From assembly GCA_012295275.1 (NCBI GenBank), contig CM022672.1, positions 32,705,438 through 32,755,437 on the forward strand: a DNA stretch of 50,000 nt, read 5' to 3'. Below the pieces are notes generated by a model, which searched no databases, was not told where the DNA came from, and saw only the letters and a program-made list of their open reading frames with translations. This stretch comes from Chrysomallon squamiferum. Taxonomy: Eukaryota > Mollusca > Gastropoda > Neomphalida > Peltospiridae. Positions 1 to 13,970 of the stretch are shown in pieces (within the stretch, counting starts at the first letter, position 1; every line of letters starts with the position of its first letter). The position numbers were made by a program, and so were the translations under genes.

Positions 1-2130
1 GATATTATAATCATCATCATCATCATCATTTTATAAATTTCTTTCATAAATAATATTGCTGTGATAGTTATAGGAACCTGCCCACTAAAGCTGTAATAAT
101 TAGTAAATACATAACATATAATGATAGTAGTAGTATTAGTGTTAGTAGTAGTAATAATATAATTTGTAGAATTTCAGTGATAATCGCGTTTTGGCGCATA
201 ATAAAACTGAGTTGTAACTGATCATTTTAGAGACAGATGGACCCAACTAATAATAAAAACAATTGTTATGTAGTAGGAATACACAGGTACTGATTTTACT
301 CTCACATCCAGTCTAGAAAAGAGATTTGGTATTTCAGTTTTTTCAACGTGTTCAAGTAATGTTCGTGAAAGTATTTTATAATTTCAAATTCAACTTAAGT
401 CCGTGTATTCTAGGGTTTATGTAAGATTTTATTGTCGTATCCAGGTGTATTAACATTATTACTGGAGATGAAAGTGACGTGGTATTTAAATAATTTAAAC
501 TCTTTCAGCTATACACGGACAGATATTAGAAGATTTCATGCTTCAAATCAGACATATAATCATATTATTAAATATAACAAAACTGGCACCGAGGACTTGT
601 CAGCATTGACTAAGAGAAGTCCAGCTATTGGAAATTACACATTATTAAGAACTGTGAAGAAAAGAAAGAAATCTTTATATTAAAGAATTATTATTTGTGA
701 CCATAGCAAAACAAAGAAAGCCTTTTCCCTTACAACTAGAATATCATCACACTTCAATATTGTGTATGTTTTCTGTAACTGGTGTCTCAGAACTACAAAC
801 ATAGGTAAGATAAACAATTGAACTATTAAAAACACTTTGATTCTCACAGCTGTGAGTACGGACATTCAACTTTTATATTAAGAAAGTTGAAACTGAGAAC
901 CTCAGAATTTTTGTTTCCATAACCAGAGGGTGTGGGTGATGTCTTATACTCTGAAGAAGTACAAATCTATCTCATATAGATGTGTAGAAAAAATCTGGAA
1001 TAAAATCAGTCATAAGGGTTTATATTATTTTTCTGCTGAAACCTCGACTTATAAAAATGAGGTGATATACTTAAATCTTAAGAATGTTTTAACCCATGAT
1101 TACTTTTAGTTACTATGTCAAATGGAAGAAATTGCTTTACTAATCTCAGGCAAAGCTCGCTGGTTAAAACAATCTGTAAATTGGCAGATACCAGATTTAC
1201 ATTCCCTTTTACAGGTCCCACTATGGCACCCTCCCCCACTGAATTAAATCTTAAAAACTTTCCAAAGGAAGTTTCTTCCCTAAAGCTTCTTTGTTAAGTA
1301 TATATAGCTATTTGCGATACATTAAACAAAAACCCCTGACATAAGATAAATTAAATAAAAAAATTAAGATATTGTTGATTGGTACGAGATTTGAAATTTT
1401 TAAATTATTTATCTTTTCCTATATTTTAAATACATATTCAAACAAATTTGCTATAATGACTTTTTTTAAACTAAAACGTTTTCAGGTAATCCTTTTATCA
1501 ACCTTGCTATGTTTATTTAGATTCTACACAGGAAGTTTCTTGTCGGACTATGATCACATTCTTTAACATTTCAAACATTTCAAAAAAAAAAAACTATTAT
1601 GTAAAACTTAGAACTCTTATAAACTAAATAAAGTAAAATAAACACGTATAAAATTTAGTTAAACACAACAGTATATATAAAATGAACAGTAGCAGCCATA
1701 TAAATTATAAGTTTACAAAGTATGTGTTTGTTGAACAGTCGATAAATAAATTAAATTTAAGAAGAAGATAACAAAATACACAAAATGATTCATGTGTGCA
1801 GTAATGATAAACAGTCGCAATATAAATACATATCTATATATTTAAAACATAAGTTCTGGATTAAAGAACTAAAACAAATTTAGCATTCTAACAAAATGCT
1901 GATTCTAAAAAGAATTACATAAAAAATAGTAATAATAAATAAAATAAGCTACAACAAAAGAAAAGCAAAAAAAGGGAAGTTTAAAAATTAAATGAAACTA
2001 ACATTTATAATTCTTTGTGTATAAGAAATATGCTACGAGGTAACAATAAAATATTACTGAAAAATAATGAAAATAACAAACCAATATAGGGAAATATTTT
2101 TATGAAAGTATTTTAATAATGTAAAAAAAA
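1..2130. other. AT-rich non-coding stretch
   Basis: No recognisable gene, RNA or transposon was found. Open frames here are under 85 codons, have no known motif and are compatible with chance. Short (ATC)n and (AGT)n trinucleotide tracts lie near 12-30 and 125-150. Confidence 0.5.
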
Positions 2131-2134
2131 AGTA

Positions 2135-2645
2135 AGTGTCCTGTTCACACTCTCCGACCTTCGCCAGACAGTGCGACTGTAACAGTAAAGACAGGAAGTG
2201 TCCTGTTCACACTCTCCGACCTTCACCAGACAGTGCGACTGTGACAGTAAAGAGAGGAAGTGTTCTGTTCACACTCTCCGACCTTCACCAGACAGTGTGA
2301 CTGTGACAGTAAAGAGAGGAAGTGTCCTGTTCACACTCTCCGACCTTCACCAGACAGTGCGACTGTGACAGTAAAGACAGGAAGTGTCCTGTTCACACTC
2401 TCCGACCTTCACCAGACAGTGTGACTGTTACAGTAAAGAGAGGAAGTGTCCTGTTCACACTCTCCGACCTTCGCCAGACAGTGCGACTGTAACAGTAAAG
2501 AGAGGAAGTGTCCTGTTCACACCGACCTTCACCAGACTCCGACCTTCAGTAAAGAGAGGCAGTGTTCTGTTCACACTCTCCGACCTTCACCAGACTGTGT
2601 GACTGTTACAGTAAAGAGAGGAAGTGTCCTGTTCACACTCTCCAA
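2135..2645. repeat. 62-bp tandem minisatellite, about 8 copies
   Basis: The core AGTGTCCTGTTCACACTC recurs every 62 bases (for example starting 2135, 2197, 2259, 2321, 2383, 2445). Units differ mainly at GTGCGACTGT versus GTGTGACTGT and in AGAGAGG versus AGACAGG. The unit near 2507-2570 has an internal rearrangement, with the CCGACCTTCACCAGA piece partly repeated. The unit length is not a multiple of three, so the 72-83 codon open frames across it are repeat artefacts. It is more GC-rich than its AT-rich flanks. Confidence 0.93.
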
Positions 2646-3202
2646 CATTAACAGTACCGAACACAGCAGTGACGGAAATAAGAAAATGAATAAATAGTTC
2701 TATACTACTACTAATAATATTAATATAGAAGGTTCAGGTTGGTTTCATTTACCTAGGTCATAGGTTTTCAACCTTTTTTCTCAGGGTCGCGACATCGTTC
2801 TTGAGTGAGGTTGTTTTAGTTTTTTTCAACTTGACTTGGAAGGAGGAATAAATAAAAACGTGTAGATAGGTTTGTGACACGTCATAGTGAACATAGGTTC
2901 CTTTTGTACTGTCTTTGGTTGACGAAAAAATATGGTAACCCTAGATATTATTGAATCAAACATTTTAAAGGGGTCATCGGTTATATTGAGTCGCGGTATG
3001 AAAAAGTTTGAAAACCAGTGATCTAGATAATACTTTATACTGAAAGGACAAGGACAAATTAACGACAACAACAATAATAATAACTAAAATTATAATAACA
3101 TGGTAGAACAAACACGTACCGTAAAAAAGGCTTTCAGTAATAATGAGAAGCAGAAAAGTAATATTAGTAGTAACAACAATACGATGTCACTATCGAAACA
3201 AG

Positions 3203-3205
<3 letters not shown>

Positions 3206-3248
<43 letters not shown>

Positions 3249-3267
3249 TATTATTATTATTATTTAT
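3206..3267. repeat. (TTA)n microsatellite
   Basis: Near-perfect trinucleotide run with one TTTATT interruption. The surrounding 2.65-3.6 kb holds no supported gene. Confidence 0.95.
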
Positions 3268-3599
3268 GTGACTTTTTAATTATTTATTTATTGATTCCTT
3301 ATTTCGTTCGTTTATTAAAACGACTCGACAGTGCATGTGTAGACCTTTACGTTATTTTTACCATCTGCACACATGTTTGAATGAATAAACCATTTATTTC
3401 AAGTCCGTTGTTATTCGTTCGAATGATTTACTTTCCGTTGCGTTATGTGTGTTTCTGTCAACATGCATGCACAGGTTGGATGTATAATCATGTATGAAGG
3501 CGTGCATGTATTTGTCTGTCTGTCTTCTGTGAAGTTATTGTTAGTGAATCTTGGTCCCTAATTCTGTCTTTTTGCATGCATGTCTTTCAAAAGGAAGTT

Positions 3600-4560
3600 A
3601 TTTTTAAAATTGTATCCTAACCCTGATCACTAATCTACAAAACGTATTTATTTCAAACAAAGATAAAATTTTATCCCAAGAGTGATCAGAAGCTTTAAAA
3701 GTTGTTTGATTTTTAAATATTAGATATTTTAAAGTTTACCCTAAAGTTGATAATAAACTTCCCCAATTTCTTAAAATAAAAGTTATTATTAATTTTGCAC
3801 TAACACTCGTCATTACATTGCCCTAAAGCTAGTCCTAACCCTACCCATAACCTTATTTGAACAAAAGCAGGAATAAGATATATTATAAGACAGTTTTTGT
3901 ACTATCCGATGTTATTTTTCTTTTAAATAAAAGTTATTTTAAATTTTATTTTATTACTCATCATGACATTTTATTAAGTTTTAACAGAAAAGTATTTTGA
4001 GGGAAATAAATAACTCTAAACCCTTGTGCAATTCAAACATTTTTTTAGAAACATTTTATGCTAATATTTGTTATGAATTTCTAAAGTTTTATATGAAAAG
4101 TCTCTTGATGAAAAATAGATAATTAAGTCGAACATTTACCCTAACCTTAACATTAATGGTATCCCTAGCACAAACCCTAGTCATAACCTTACATCTAACA
4201 ATGTAATGAGTAAAATATTGATCCTAATCAAAACTATTTTAAATTTTATGCTCAAACTGATCCTTAAACGTTTGCAAGTTCATATTTTGAATAAAAGTTC
4301 TTAAAATTTGATACTATCACTCATCAAGTGTAAATTTTTTGAAATGAAAGTAATTAACAATTTTATTGTAAAACTCATCATAAATGTTTCAAGTTTTACA
4401 TCAAAAGTCTCTTTATATAAATAAGCAATTAAATCTAACTTTAACCTGATACCTAGCATAAACACTAACCCTAACTCCAATCCTATCCCAAATGATAATC
4501 CTGAACTTAACACTCTACTGAACAAAACCCCCAAATCAAACCCATACGCTATCCATAACC
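3600..4560. repeat. Telomere-like dispersed repeat, block 1
   Basis: Clusters of degenerate CCTAAC/CCCTAA hexamers (near 3620, 3785-3860, 4135-4200, 4430-4550) alternate with a recurring AT-rich spacer of the type AAAAGTTATTTTAAATTTTAT ... CTCATCATAACATTT ... TCAAAAGTCTCTT. The same hexamer-plus-spacer pattern recurs at 13.97-15.13 kb. The hexamer matches the C-rich strand of the common animal telomere (TTAGGG)n, but it is heavily diverged and mixed with unique spacer, so this is a dispersed repeat family and not a telomere. Confidence 0.6.
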
Positions 4561-4740
4561 GTAATAAGTAATAAGTGTAGCTTACATAAGTAATAAGTGT
4601 GTCTTAGAAAAGTAGTAAGTGTATTTTAGTTAAGTGATAAGTTAATATAGAAAAGTAGTGAGTGTATCTTAGATAAGTGATAGGTTAGAGAAGTAACAAG
4701 TGTATCATGGATAAGTAATCAGTGTATCTTACATTAACTT
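4561..4740. repeat. Degenerate ~24-30 bp minisatellite
   Basis: About seven imperfect copies of TAAGTAATAAGTGTATCTTA-like sequence run head to tail. The following 4787-4835 is a CATA/GATA tetranucleotide tract. Confidence 0.75.
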
Positions 4741-4904
4741 GTATTATGTATGTTTATTACTAGTTATCTATTTTTATAGATATATAGTTAGATAGATGCA
4801 TACATACATACATACATACATATAGATATATAGATAAAGCAAACAAAATTACTTATCTTAAAACTACAAAGTTGTTGTAATCAACAGACAGCAGTTATCT
4901 TCTT

Positions 4905-6080
4905 ACATATGTTCTTCATTAGACAGCTACATCCAATAAACATGAATTAAATTATTTGTTCAGTAGATGGCTACATCCAACATGAATGACTTATCATCTG
5001 TCTTTGTTAGACAGCTACATCCAATAAAAATGAATTAAATTATTTATTCAGTAGACAGCTACATCCAACATGAATGACTTATCATTATTCTTCATTAGAC
5101 TGCTACATCCAATAAAAATGAATCAAACTATTTCTACATTAGACTGCCACATCCAGTAAAATGAATTAAATTATTCAGTAGACAGCTACAGCCAATATGA
5201 ATGACTTATCATCTTTCTTCATTAGACTGCTGCATCCAATAAAAATGAATTAAATAATTTCTTGAGTAGACAGCTACATCCAATATGAATGATTTATCTT
5301 CTTTCTTCATTAGACTGCTGCATCCAATAAAAATGAATTAAATAATTTCTTGAGTAGACAGCTACATCCAATATGAATGACTTATCTTCCTTCTTCATTA
5401 GACTGCTACATCCAATAAAAATGAATTAAATAATTTCTTCAGTAGACAGCTACATCCAATATGAATGACTTATCTTTCTTCATTAGACTGCCACATTTCT
5501 TCATTAGACTGCTACATCCAATAAAAATGAATTAAATAATTTATTCAGTAGACAGCTACATCCAATATGAATGACTTATCTTCTTTCTTCATTAGACTGT
5601 TACATCCAATAAAAATGAATAAATTATTTATTCAGTAGACAGCTACATCCAATATGAATGACTTATCATCTTTCTTCATTAGACTGTTACATCCAATAAA
5701 AATGAATTAAATAATTTCTTCAGTAGACAGCTACATCCAATATGAATGACTTATCTTCTTTCTTCATTAGACTGCTGCATCCAATAAAAATGAATTAAAT
5801 AATTTCTTGAGTAGACAGCTACATCCAGTATGAATGACTTATCTTCTTCCTTTATTTCACTGTTTTTCTCCAATACAAATGACTTATCAACTTTTGCATC
5901 AGACTGCTATATCCAGTTAATAAGGCTTTTCTTTCTTCATTAGACTGCTACATCCAATTAGAATGACATAACTGGTTTCTTCATTAGAGGCTCCATCCAG
6001 TAAAACTGACTTATTTTCTTTCTTTATTAGACTGCTATATCTAATATGAATGACTTTATCTTCTTTCTTCACTGTACTCA
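4905..6080. repeat. Dimeric ~87-bp satellite (two alternating ~43-bp half-units)
   Basis: Two related half-units alternate: one reads TTAGACTGCTACATCCAATA followed by AAAATGAATTAAATAATTTC, the other GTAGACAGCTACATCCAATA followed by TGAATGACTTATCTTC. Both share (T)AGAC.GCTACATCCAATA, so each is a diverged copy of a ~43-bp monomer fixed as a dimer. About a dozen dimers can be followed. Order is irregular near 5480-5510 (partial duplication of TTCTTCATTAGACTGC) and monomers decay towards 5870-6080. No coding frame is maintained. Confidence 0.92.
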
Positions 6081-6150
6081 AGTTCATCTAATTCCATTTC
6101 AGTGACTGAGAGATCCCAGATTCATAACTGAACAGTCTGGTATACTTGTA

Positions 6151-6224
6151 TAATATTAAAAAAAAAAAAAAAAAAAAAAGAAACAAAACTGATCACAAAC
6201 ATAAAAAAAAAAAAAAAAAAAAAA
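6151..6224. repeat. Paired poly(A) tracts
   Basis: Two runs of about 21 A separated by AAACAAAACTGATCACAAACAT. They may be tails of small retroposons, but no body is recognisable. From 6268 to 6530 an imperfect (TAC/ATT)n trinucleotide tract follows. Confidence 0.85.
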
Positions 6225-6643
6225 GAAAAGTAAAATGATGCACAAAAACCTAAAAACAAAACAAATTGTTATTATTACCACTACTGATACTGTTACTACC
6301 ACAAGTACTACTATTACTAATATCATTATTATGAAGATTGCTACAACTATTATTATCACTACTATTACTACTAGTACTATTATTACTGTCATATACTAAA
6401 TTTATTATTGTTACTACTATCAGTATTACAGTTACTATTACTACTATCATTACTATTATGCTACTATTACGGCAGCTACTATTACTATCTTAATTATACT
6501 ACTGCCATCACTACTACCTACTACCAAATGTAATTACTAACACTACCATAAATGTTTTATTAGATATCTTTAAATAATAAATAATCCAGTACAAGCTAAT
6601 TAGTTTTAAATCTATATATAAATATATAAATAAATATATATAA

Positions 6644-6840
6644 CATGAGCCCATTATGGGTAAGTTGTGACTTTATGTGCAAAAGATATAATAGTAAACA
6701 TAATTCCACTTTAGTAGCAGTAATGGTAATAATAATAGTAGTATTTGCAGAAACAGTTGCAGTAGCAGGCACCATACTAGTAATAGTAGTGGTAAATAAA
6801 TAAATAGATAAATACATGTCCTACTAATACTAAAAACAAA
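6644..6840. repeat. Composite repeat module, copy 1
   Basis: Starts ATGAGCCCATTATGGGTAA and ends GGTAAATAAATAAATAGATAAATA plus an AAAAACAAAAAACAACGTGTAG-like tail. Copies 2 (7219-7440) and 3 (8141-8340) keep the same order of landmarks: ATGAGC..ATTATGG, TTGTGT.AAAAG.TATAATAG, AGCAGTAAT, CATA/CCATAG, GGTAAATAAATAAATAGATA. A weaker copy starts near 15437. No coding frame is conserved. Confidence 0.8.
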
Positions 6841-6865
6841 AAACAACGTGTAGTTCTTTATAAAC

Positions 6866-6879
<14 letters not shown>

Positions 6880-6906
<27 letters not shown>

Positions 6907-7066
6907 GTGAAGTAGTAATAATAATAGTAATAACAATAGAAATATTAGTACAATCACAAATTCACAAAACCTGTCAAATGTTGCTGACAAGACTCAAACT
7001 TGTAACACCCATTCACCCGCACTCCAAATGTAGATCATGTTACCATTCGTCCATCTAGACAATCTA
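6880..7066 (-). mobile_element. tRNA-derived SINE-like element, copy 1
   Basis: Read on the minus strand, 7066 downward gives GATGGACGAATGGTAAC, which resembles a pol III A box. About 45 bases on, ACAAGTTTGAGTCTTGTC resembles a B box (GGTTCGANTCC). It then runs to GTGATTGTACTAATA and a TTATTATTA tail. A second copy lies at 7505-7600 with the same B-box region. The order A box, B box, unrelated body, simple tail is the standard architecture of tRNA-derived SINEs; both boxes have mismatches and the element is not assigned to a family. Confidence 0.45.
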
Positions 7067-7071
7067 TAATA

Positions 7072-7205
7072 CACACACACATACAATGTACAGATATAAA
7101 CAAAGTTATATAGATGTGTGTATGTGTATTGTGTGCACACATACATACCCACCCAAATATACATGCAGACACACATACACATACATATGTGTGTGTGTGT
7201 GTGCA
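7072..7205. repeat. CA/TG and CATA-type microsatellites
   Basis: Mixed (CA)n, (CATA)n and (TG)n tracts between SINE-like copy 1 and repeat module copy 2. Confidence 0.9.
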
Positions 7206-7218
7206 TGCATGCTATAAA

Positions 7219-7440
7219 CATGAGCTAATTATGGTACTTCATGCATTTTGTGTAAAAGATTATAATAGCAATAACAATTCCACTGTTAGTAGCAGTAATG
7301 ATAATAGTAGCAGTGGTAACTGAAGTAACAGTAATGGTAGCAGGGACCATAGTTGTAGTGGTAAATAAATAAATAGATAAATAATGTTAATACTAATAAC
7401 AAAAACCAAAAACCAATGTGTAGTTGTTTATAAATTGATA
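7219..7440. repeat. Composite repeat module, copy 2
   Basis: Starts ATGAGCTAATTATGG and follows the landmarks of copies 1 and 3, including TAGCAGTAATGATAATAG, GGGACCATAGTTG and GGTAAATAAATAAATAGATA. It is followed by a (CTA)/(AAT)n tract at 7441-7520. Confidence 0.8.
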
Positions 7441-7504
7441 CTACTACTACAACTACTACTACTACTACTACTACTAATAATAATAATAATAATAATTAAT
7501 AATA

Positions 7505-7610
7505 ATAATAACAACAACAACAACAATAGTAATATTAGTACAATCACAACCTCACAAACCTGGTCAAATGCAGCTGATGAGACTCAAACTTATGACACCC
7601 ATTCACCTGC
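7505..7610 (-). mobile_element. tRNA-derived SINE-like element, copy 2 (5' end worn)
   Basis: The minus strand reads GGGGTGCAGGTGAATGGGTG, then TCATAAGTTTGAGTCTCATC, CAGGTTTGTGAGGTTGTGAT and TGTACTAATATTA. This aligns with copy 1 through the B-box region and body. The A-box region is diverged. Same orientation and same place in the composite unit as copy 1. Confidence 0.45.
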
Positions 7611-7639
7611 ACCCCAACAGTCGACAGTGTTATTGTTCA

Positions 7640-7722
7640 GCTATCAAGATGTGTGTGATAGTGTATGTGTATATTTGTGGTGTGTATATATGTATATATA
7701 TGTGTCTGTGTGTGTCAGTGAT

Positions 7723-7766
<44 letters not shown>

Positions 7767-8100
7767 CATATATACACACACACACATACATACACACATA
7801 TATATACATATACATATATATATATATATATATGCATACATGTGTGTATGTGTTTATATGTGTATACTAATATAAAACACACACACATATATATATAAAT
7901 AAACACACACACACACATACAACATACACTTTTTTTTATCTGTGTGTATCTGTATGTATGTTTATATGCAAATACACACACACGCACGCACACACGCACA
8001 CACACACACACACATATATATATATACACACATATACACACAGACATACATGCAGATAGATATGTATGTATACATACAGACATGTGTATTTATGTATTTT
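7640..8100. repeat. Long mixed dinucleotide/tetranucleotide tract
   Basis: Alternating (TA)n, (CA)n, (TG)n and (CATA)n blocks. Long open frames on both strands here (up to 163 codons of repeating Y/I/H/T/C/V residues) are translated repeats, not genes. Confidence 0.95.
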
Positions 8101-8140
8101 CTATGTTTATGTGGGAGATGTGTCTATATGTGCTATCAAT

Positions 8141-8340
8141 ATGAGCCCATTATGGGTAAATTGTGCATTTTGTGTGAAGGGTATAATAGTAATAATAACT
8201 GAAATGTTAGTTGCAGTAGTAATAGTAGTAAAAGCATCCATAGCAGGCACTGTAATAGTATTATTTGTGGTAAATAAATAAATAGATAAATAAATTTACT
8301 ATTAATACTAAAAAAGAAAAAAGAAAATGTAATCCCTTAT
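8141..8340. repeat. Composite repeat module, copy 3
   Basis: Starts ATGAGCCCATTATGGGTAAA, almost identical to copy 1 over the first 19 bases. It then follows the shared landmarks to GGTAAATAAATAAATAGATA. It leads directly into an (AAT)n tract (8381-8425) and then the ~0.7 kb block that recurs at 15.9 kb. Confidence 0.82.
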
Positions 8341-8374
8341 AAAGTGGTATTAATAATAAGAAAAACACCACCAC

Positions 8375-8426
<52 letters not shown>

Positions 8427-8544
8427 TAATAATAATAAAATAATATTAGTAATAACAATAACAACAAGAACAGCAAAAGTAATATTAATACTAATAAATG
8501 GTGTATTTTTTACAACAGAAAAAAAGATATAAAATAATCGACTC

Positions 8545-9250
8545 ACTTGTTGCTGTTGTTGTTGTTGTTTTTTGTTTGTTTGTTTTTAACCAATTCAGCG
8601 CGGACTCCCAGTATGATGTAATTATCTTTAATGAAAAGAATATCTAAGTAATCCAAATAAACTGAATCCATATCATATCCACCTTTAGAATAAAGAAAAA
8701 TATAAAACAATTATCATAAAAATGTATATATTTAGAATTTGACGCCATTTTGCTACTATTGCTACTTTACCAGTGACGTCATTCCGATTACGCAAATTGG
8801 CGAAGTTAATAGTCTGATGTCTTTAAAACCGGAAACATTTATTAAATCGTTTATTTTGTAAAGCATTTATATAATTTAAAAACTTTTTGATGTCATTTTA
8901 TTAGAATTTATCTTTTTATCCCTACAAAACATTATTAAACTATAGACATTTATTCTGTCAATACTCGTCATTTGATTAAGACGAGTTCGGCCATTTCCGT
9001 AACATGCGTAAAATTAATACAGTTCTATTCGCTTGTCACAAAACGACCTGTAACCGTAATATTAGGATAAGGGTTGAGATAGTTTCTGTCAATAAAATCG
9101 GAAAGTTGAAGTCCAGATTTATAGATATAAAAATTAAAAGAAAAAGTATGATGAAAAATACTTATACAACTATTCAGAACATTAAACGGTTAGGTACTTT
9201 TGTTGTTAACCGGTTTTGGTTGCTTGGGTGTGATAATAAAAACAAAATCC
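8545..9250. repeat. ~0.7 kb diverged duplicated block, copy 1
   Basis: Shares an ordered series of matches with 15925-16590: CTCCCAGTAT..GTAAT.ATCTTTAA, AAGAAT..C.AAGTAAT, ACATCATATCCA-like, a perfect CRE palindrome TGACGTCA (8774-8781) in TGACGTCATTC.GATTACG, TGGCGAAGTTAAT, GTTCGGCCATTTCCGTAACAT, TTCG.TTGTGAC-like, CTGTAACCG, GTTGAGAT.GTTTCTGT.AAT and TACTTTTGT.GTTAACC. An 89-codon open frame at 9004-9273 falls inside but is not kept in copy 2, so the block is not read as coding. CpG density is higher than in the surroundings. Confidence 0.8.
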
Positions 9251-9662
9251 GACTAAGCAGAACCAGTTACTGATTTAGTGTTAGCAGCAATTTATAGATT
9301 TAAATATTTATAATATTTTTATATTGAAGGCTTTAATCGATTTAATTTAAATTAATGATTTTCATGTTTTATTTTCTATCAGATAATATGTGACTATTAA
9401 AAGTACGTTTATAAAGCAATGTTTATTTATAGATATAGATTATAACTTAGTCTCTTCATTTGGTTTACGTAATTTGCCGAAATCAAGTTGTCTTATTTAT
9501 TAACTGTTTAAATAATTTATTTATTTAGGAACTTTTAGATATTTTTTATAATTTTTGCATCAGGAAAACATTGTTTCAGTTGCTGTGTTAAATAATAGGA
9601 TTGTAAATTCGCACAGATCACATATATATATTTTTTAGATCTAAATAAAACAGTTAATTCAG

Positions 9663-9750
9663 GTAATTTCACATTCGGCCATTTCCGTGATCCGTGACCT
9701 GACGAAGAAATAATACAACGGTAATAGCTTGTGACAAAGTATTAGAACAA
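9663..9750. repeat. Partial third copy of the 0.7 kb block
   Basis: Contains TTCGGCCATTTCCGTGA, then ACGAAGAAATAAT and TAGCTTGTGACAAAG. These match, in order, the middle of the blocks at 8545-9250 and 15925-16590. Only about 90 bases are recognisable. Confidence 0.55.
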
Positions 9751-9754
9751 TAAA

Positions 9755-12080
<2,326 letters not shown>

Positions 12081-12090
12081 AAAGCAGATT

Positions 12091-12932
12091 ATGAAGTACT
12101 TGGACAAAATAATTGAAAATCACAGCATTTCATATAATACTGACTTGTTTGATTTTGAACCTGATCTTCCAGTATTTTGTTCTTTGGTGAATGATTTGCA
12201 TTACAAAAGAAAATGGAGTTGCTGCTTTTAAGATTTTACAAACTGAACAGTGGAGGAGTATTCTGTTACCTTTGGATCATGTAAATAGGCACATGTTTAA
12301 TTATGTACATGAAGCCATTGCCACAGCTTACATCTTGTGTATCTTTGATTCATAATCAGGATAAAACAGGAAACATTTTATAGTCACAGCACTTCTCCAT
12401 GTTGTTGTTTCTGTACTGATCACAAAGTACTGAAGACAGCTCATACACAGATGTTATGTGATTCTGTTCATTCTGCTACAGAAAGGCTAAACAAATATTT
12501 CTATTTATGCTTGGCCATAATGTGACAGGTCAGAATGGCTCACATAAAGAAATATACTTTTAAAATACCATATTTCCTGAATATGAAACAATAAGTTAAA
12601 CATATGTTGCCTCTTTGTACAGGCTATTCCACAGGCAAAGGGGTTAACTGGATGGGAATAAAATGGTTACAATTTAGAAAATCAGAGGAAAGGCTCAGTG
12701 AGAAAGATGAAGTTTTTAGTTGGATGAAGAGTTGGTTTGTCTGTTATAAACAAAAACTGCCAATTTCTGAACAAAAGAGAAAAATATCTTATTTCATTGT
12801 GTCAAGATAGAGATATACCCTCAGAATATCCTCAACATTATTATAAAATTACACTGGATGACAAAACAGGAGATTGATCTCCACTACCTGATGCAATGGA
12901 AAGTGAAAATTATTCAGAATAAAAGGTTAAAC
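12091..12932 (+). pseudogene. Decayed protein-coding relic, unidentified (probably transposon- or virus-derived family)
   Basis: Several non-repetitive, protein-like frames follow one another in the same orientation with frameshifts between them. 12091-12231 (46 codons from ATG) contains DLFDFEPDLPVFCSLVNDLH. 12191-12355 (54 codons) contains NGVAAFKILQTEQWRSILLP and EAIATAYILCIF. 12604-12810 contains KGVNWMGIKWLQFRKSEE and KLPISEQKRK. Its continuation one frame over (12782-12932) contains LCQDRDIPSEYPQHYYKITL, a TGA, then SPLPDAMESEN. The 'NWxxIKWLQ ... LPISEQKRK ... LCQDxxIPSEYxxxY' order reminds me of repetitive uncharacterised metazoan proteins, but I cannot name the family. A further protein-like stretch (CFLSNNRSVFYREC) lies near 11950-12050. 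At least two frameshifts and internal stops make this a pseudogene. Confidence 0.42.
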
Positions 12933-12939
12933 TTGCAAT

Positions 12940-13970
12940 GTTGCTCTAAACCAGCCATTTACTGTAATCACTAGAAATGTGAATACAAACTTTTAGTATC
13001 AGTTTTAAATGTCAGATTCAAAACAGAATGTTAAGTTTTAATACAGAAATATTATTTTTATAACAAATGTTTGCTTTCAATGTTCAAGTGAGTTCTAGAC
13101 TTCACTTTTAATATATTTTAACATTATATTGAATATAATTACTTTTATATTAAATTAAAAAAAAAAATCCTTTTGAAGTAATAAACTAATCTATAAAATA
13201 ACAGAAATAAAATATATTTCACAGTAATACACTGCTTTTTTCACATATGCTATTATGGTCATGACTTTTTGGTAAATATATCAGAAGCAAAAAGACACAG
13301 GTGTGGTTGATTAGGATAACCAGTCAGATGTCGCACAATGTACTTTTGACTTAAAGTCTATTAATAATGTTCAGTGCATCAACAGATCAATAGTTTTGAA
13401 AACATCTCAACTTTTATGTCTAAACATGTTTTTTGCTGAAATCAGTCAATAAAACATGTTCTTTGTGTTATTGTGTGACCTGTCAAAATCTTAACAAAAT
13501 TATGCTGAAACTATGCACTTATTTTGCCAAGATTCATCTAAAATCTCTGACATCACATCACCATGCACTGCATATCACTGATCTGTAGAATGTGATTTAT
13601 CTTATTCCATCAAAACCTGAGTTTTCATTGTTTTCACCATGTTTTTATTATCCTATGCTGGCACACACATGTTCATTTGCAATGTTCTTTATATGTGTCA
13701 CAGTTCACTTTATGCCAAAATGACTCATCTGCACTGATGATTTTTTTACAACATTTTAAGTCTGTCATTTTCATATGTCAGAATATCATAAGTGATTCTG
13801 GTGGGGAGGTGAGCTAATAAATAGAACTACTGTGATAAAATATTCTGAAGAGATGAGTTGTTCAACAAGCTATGAACATGTGAAATTTTAAAACCCTATG
13901 TCAGTGCATGCACAAATGCCAGAAAACTGAAACTTTGTTTTGCATTTTACCAGTTTCTGGCTGTAACCCG
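12940..13970. other. No supported feature
   Basis: AT-rich sequence with no coding block, tandem repeat or structural RNA that I could recognise. Confidence 0.4.

Noticed and set aside
2384-2697. Two overlapping frames with repeated HSPTF..QCDC and KRGSVLFT
   Set aside because: Produced by the 62-bp minisatellite; the unit is not a multiple of three and the frame changes between units.
4905-6080. Could the regularly spaced repeats be a CRISPR array?
   Set aside because: The 'spacers' are themselves repeated and alternate strictly; the array is a dimeric satellite in a eukaryotic genome.
7384-8083. Open frames up to 163 codons on both strands rich in Tyr/Ile/His/Thr/Cys/Val
   Set aside because: They are translations of CA, TA and CATA microsatellites; all frames are open because the repeats lack stops.
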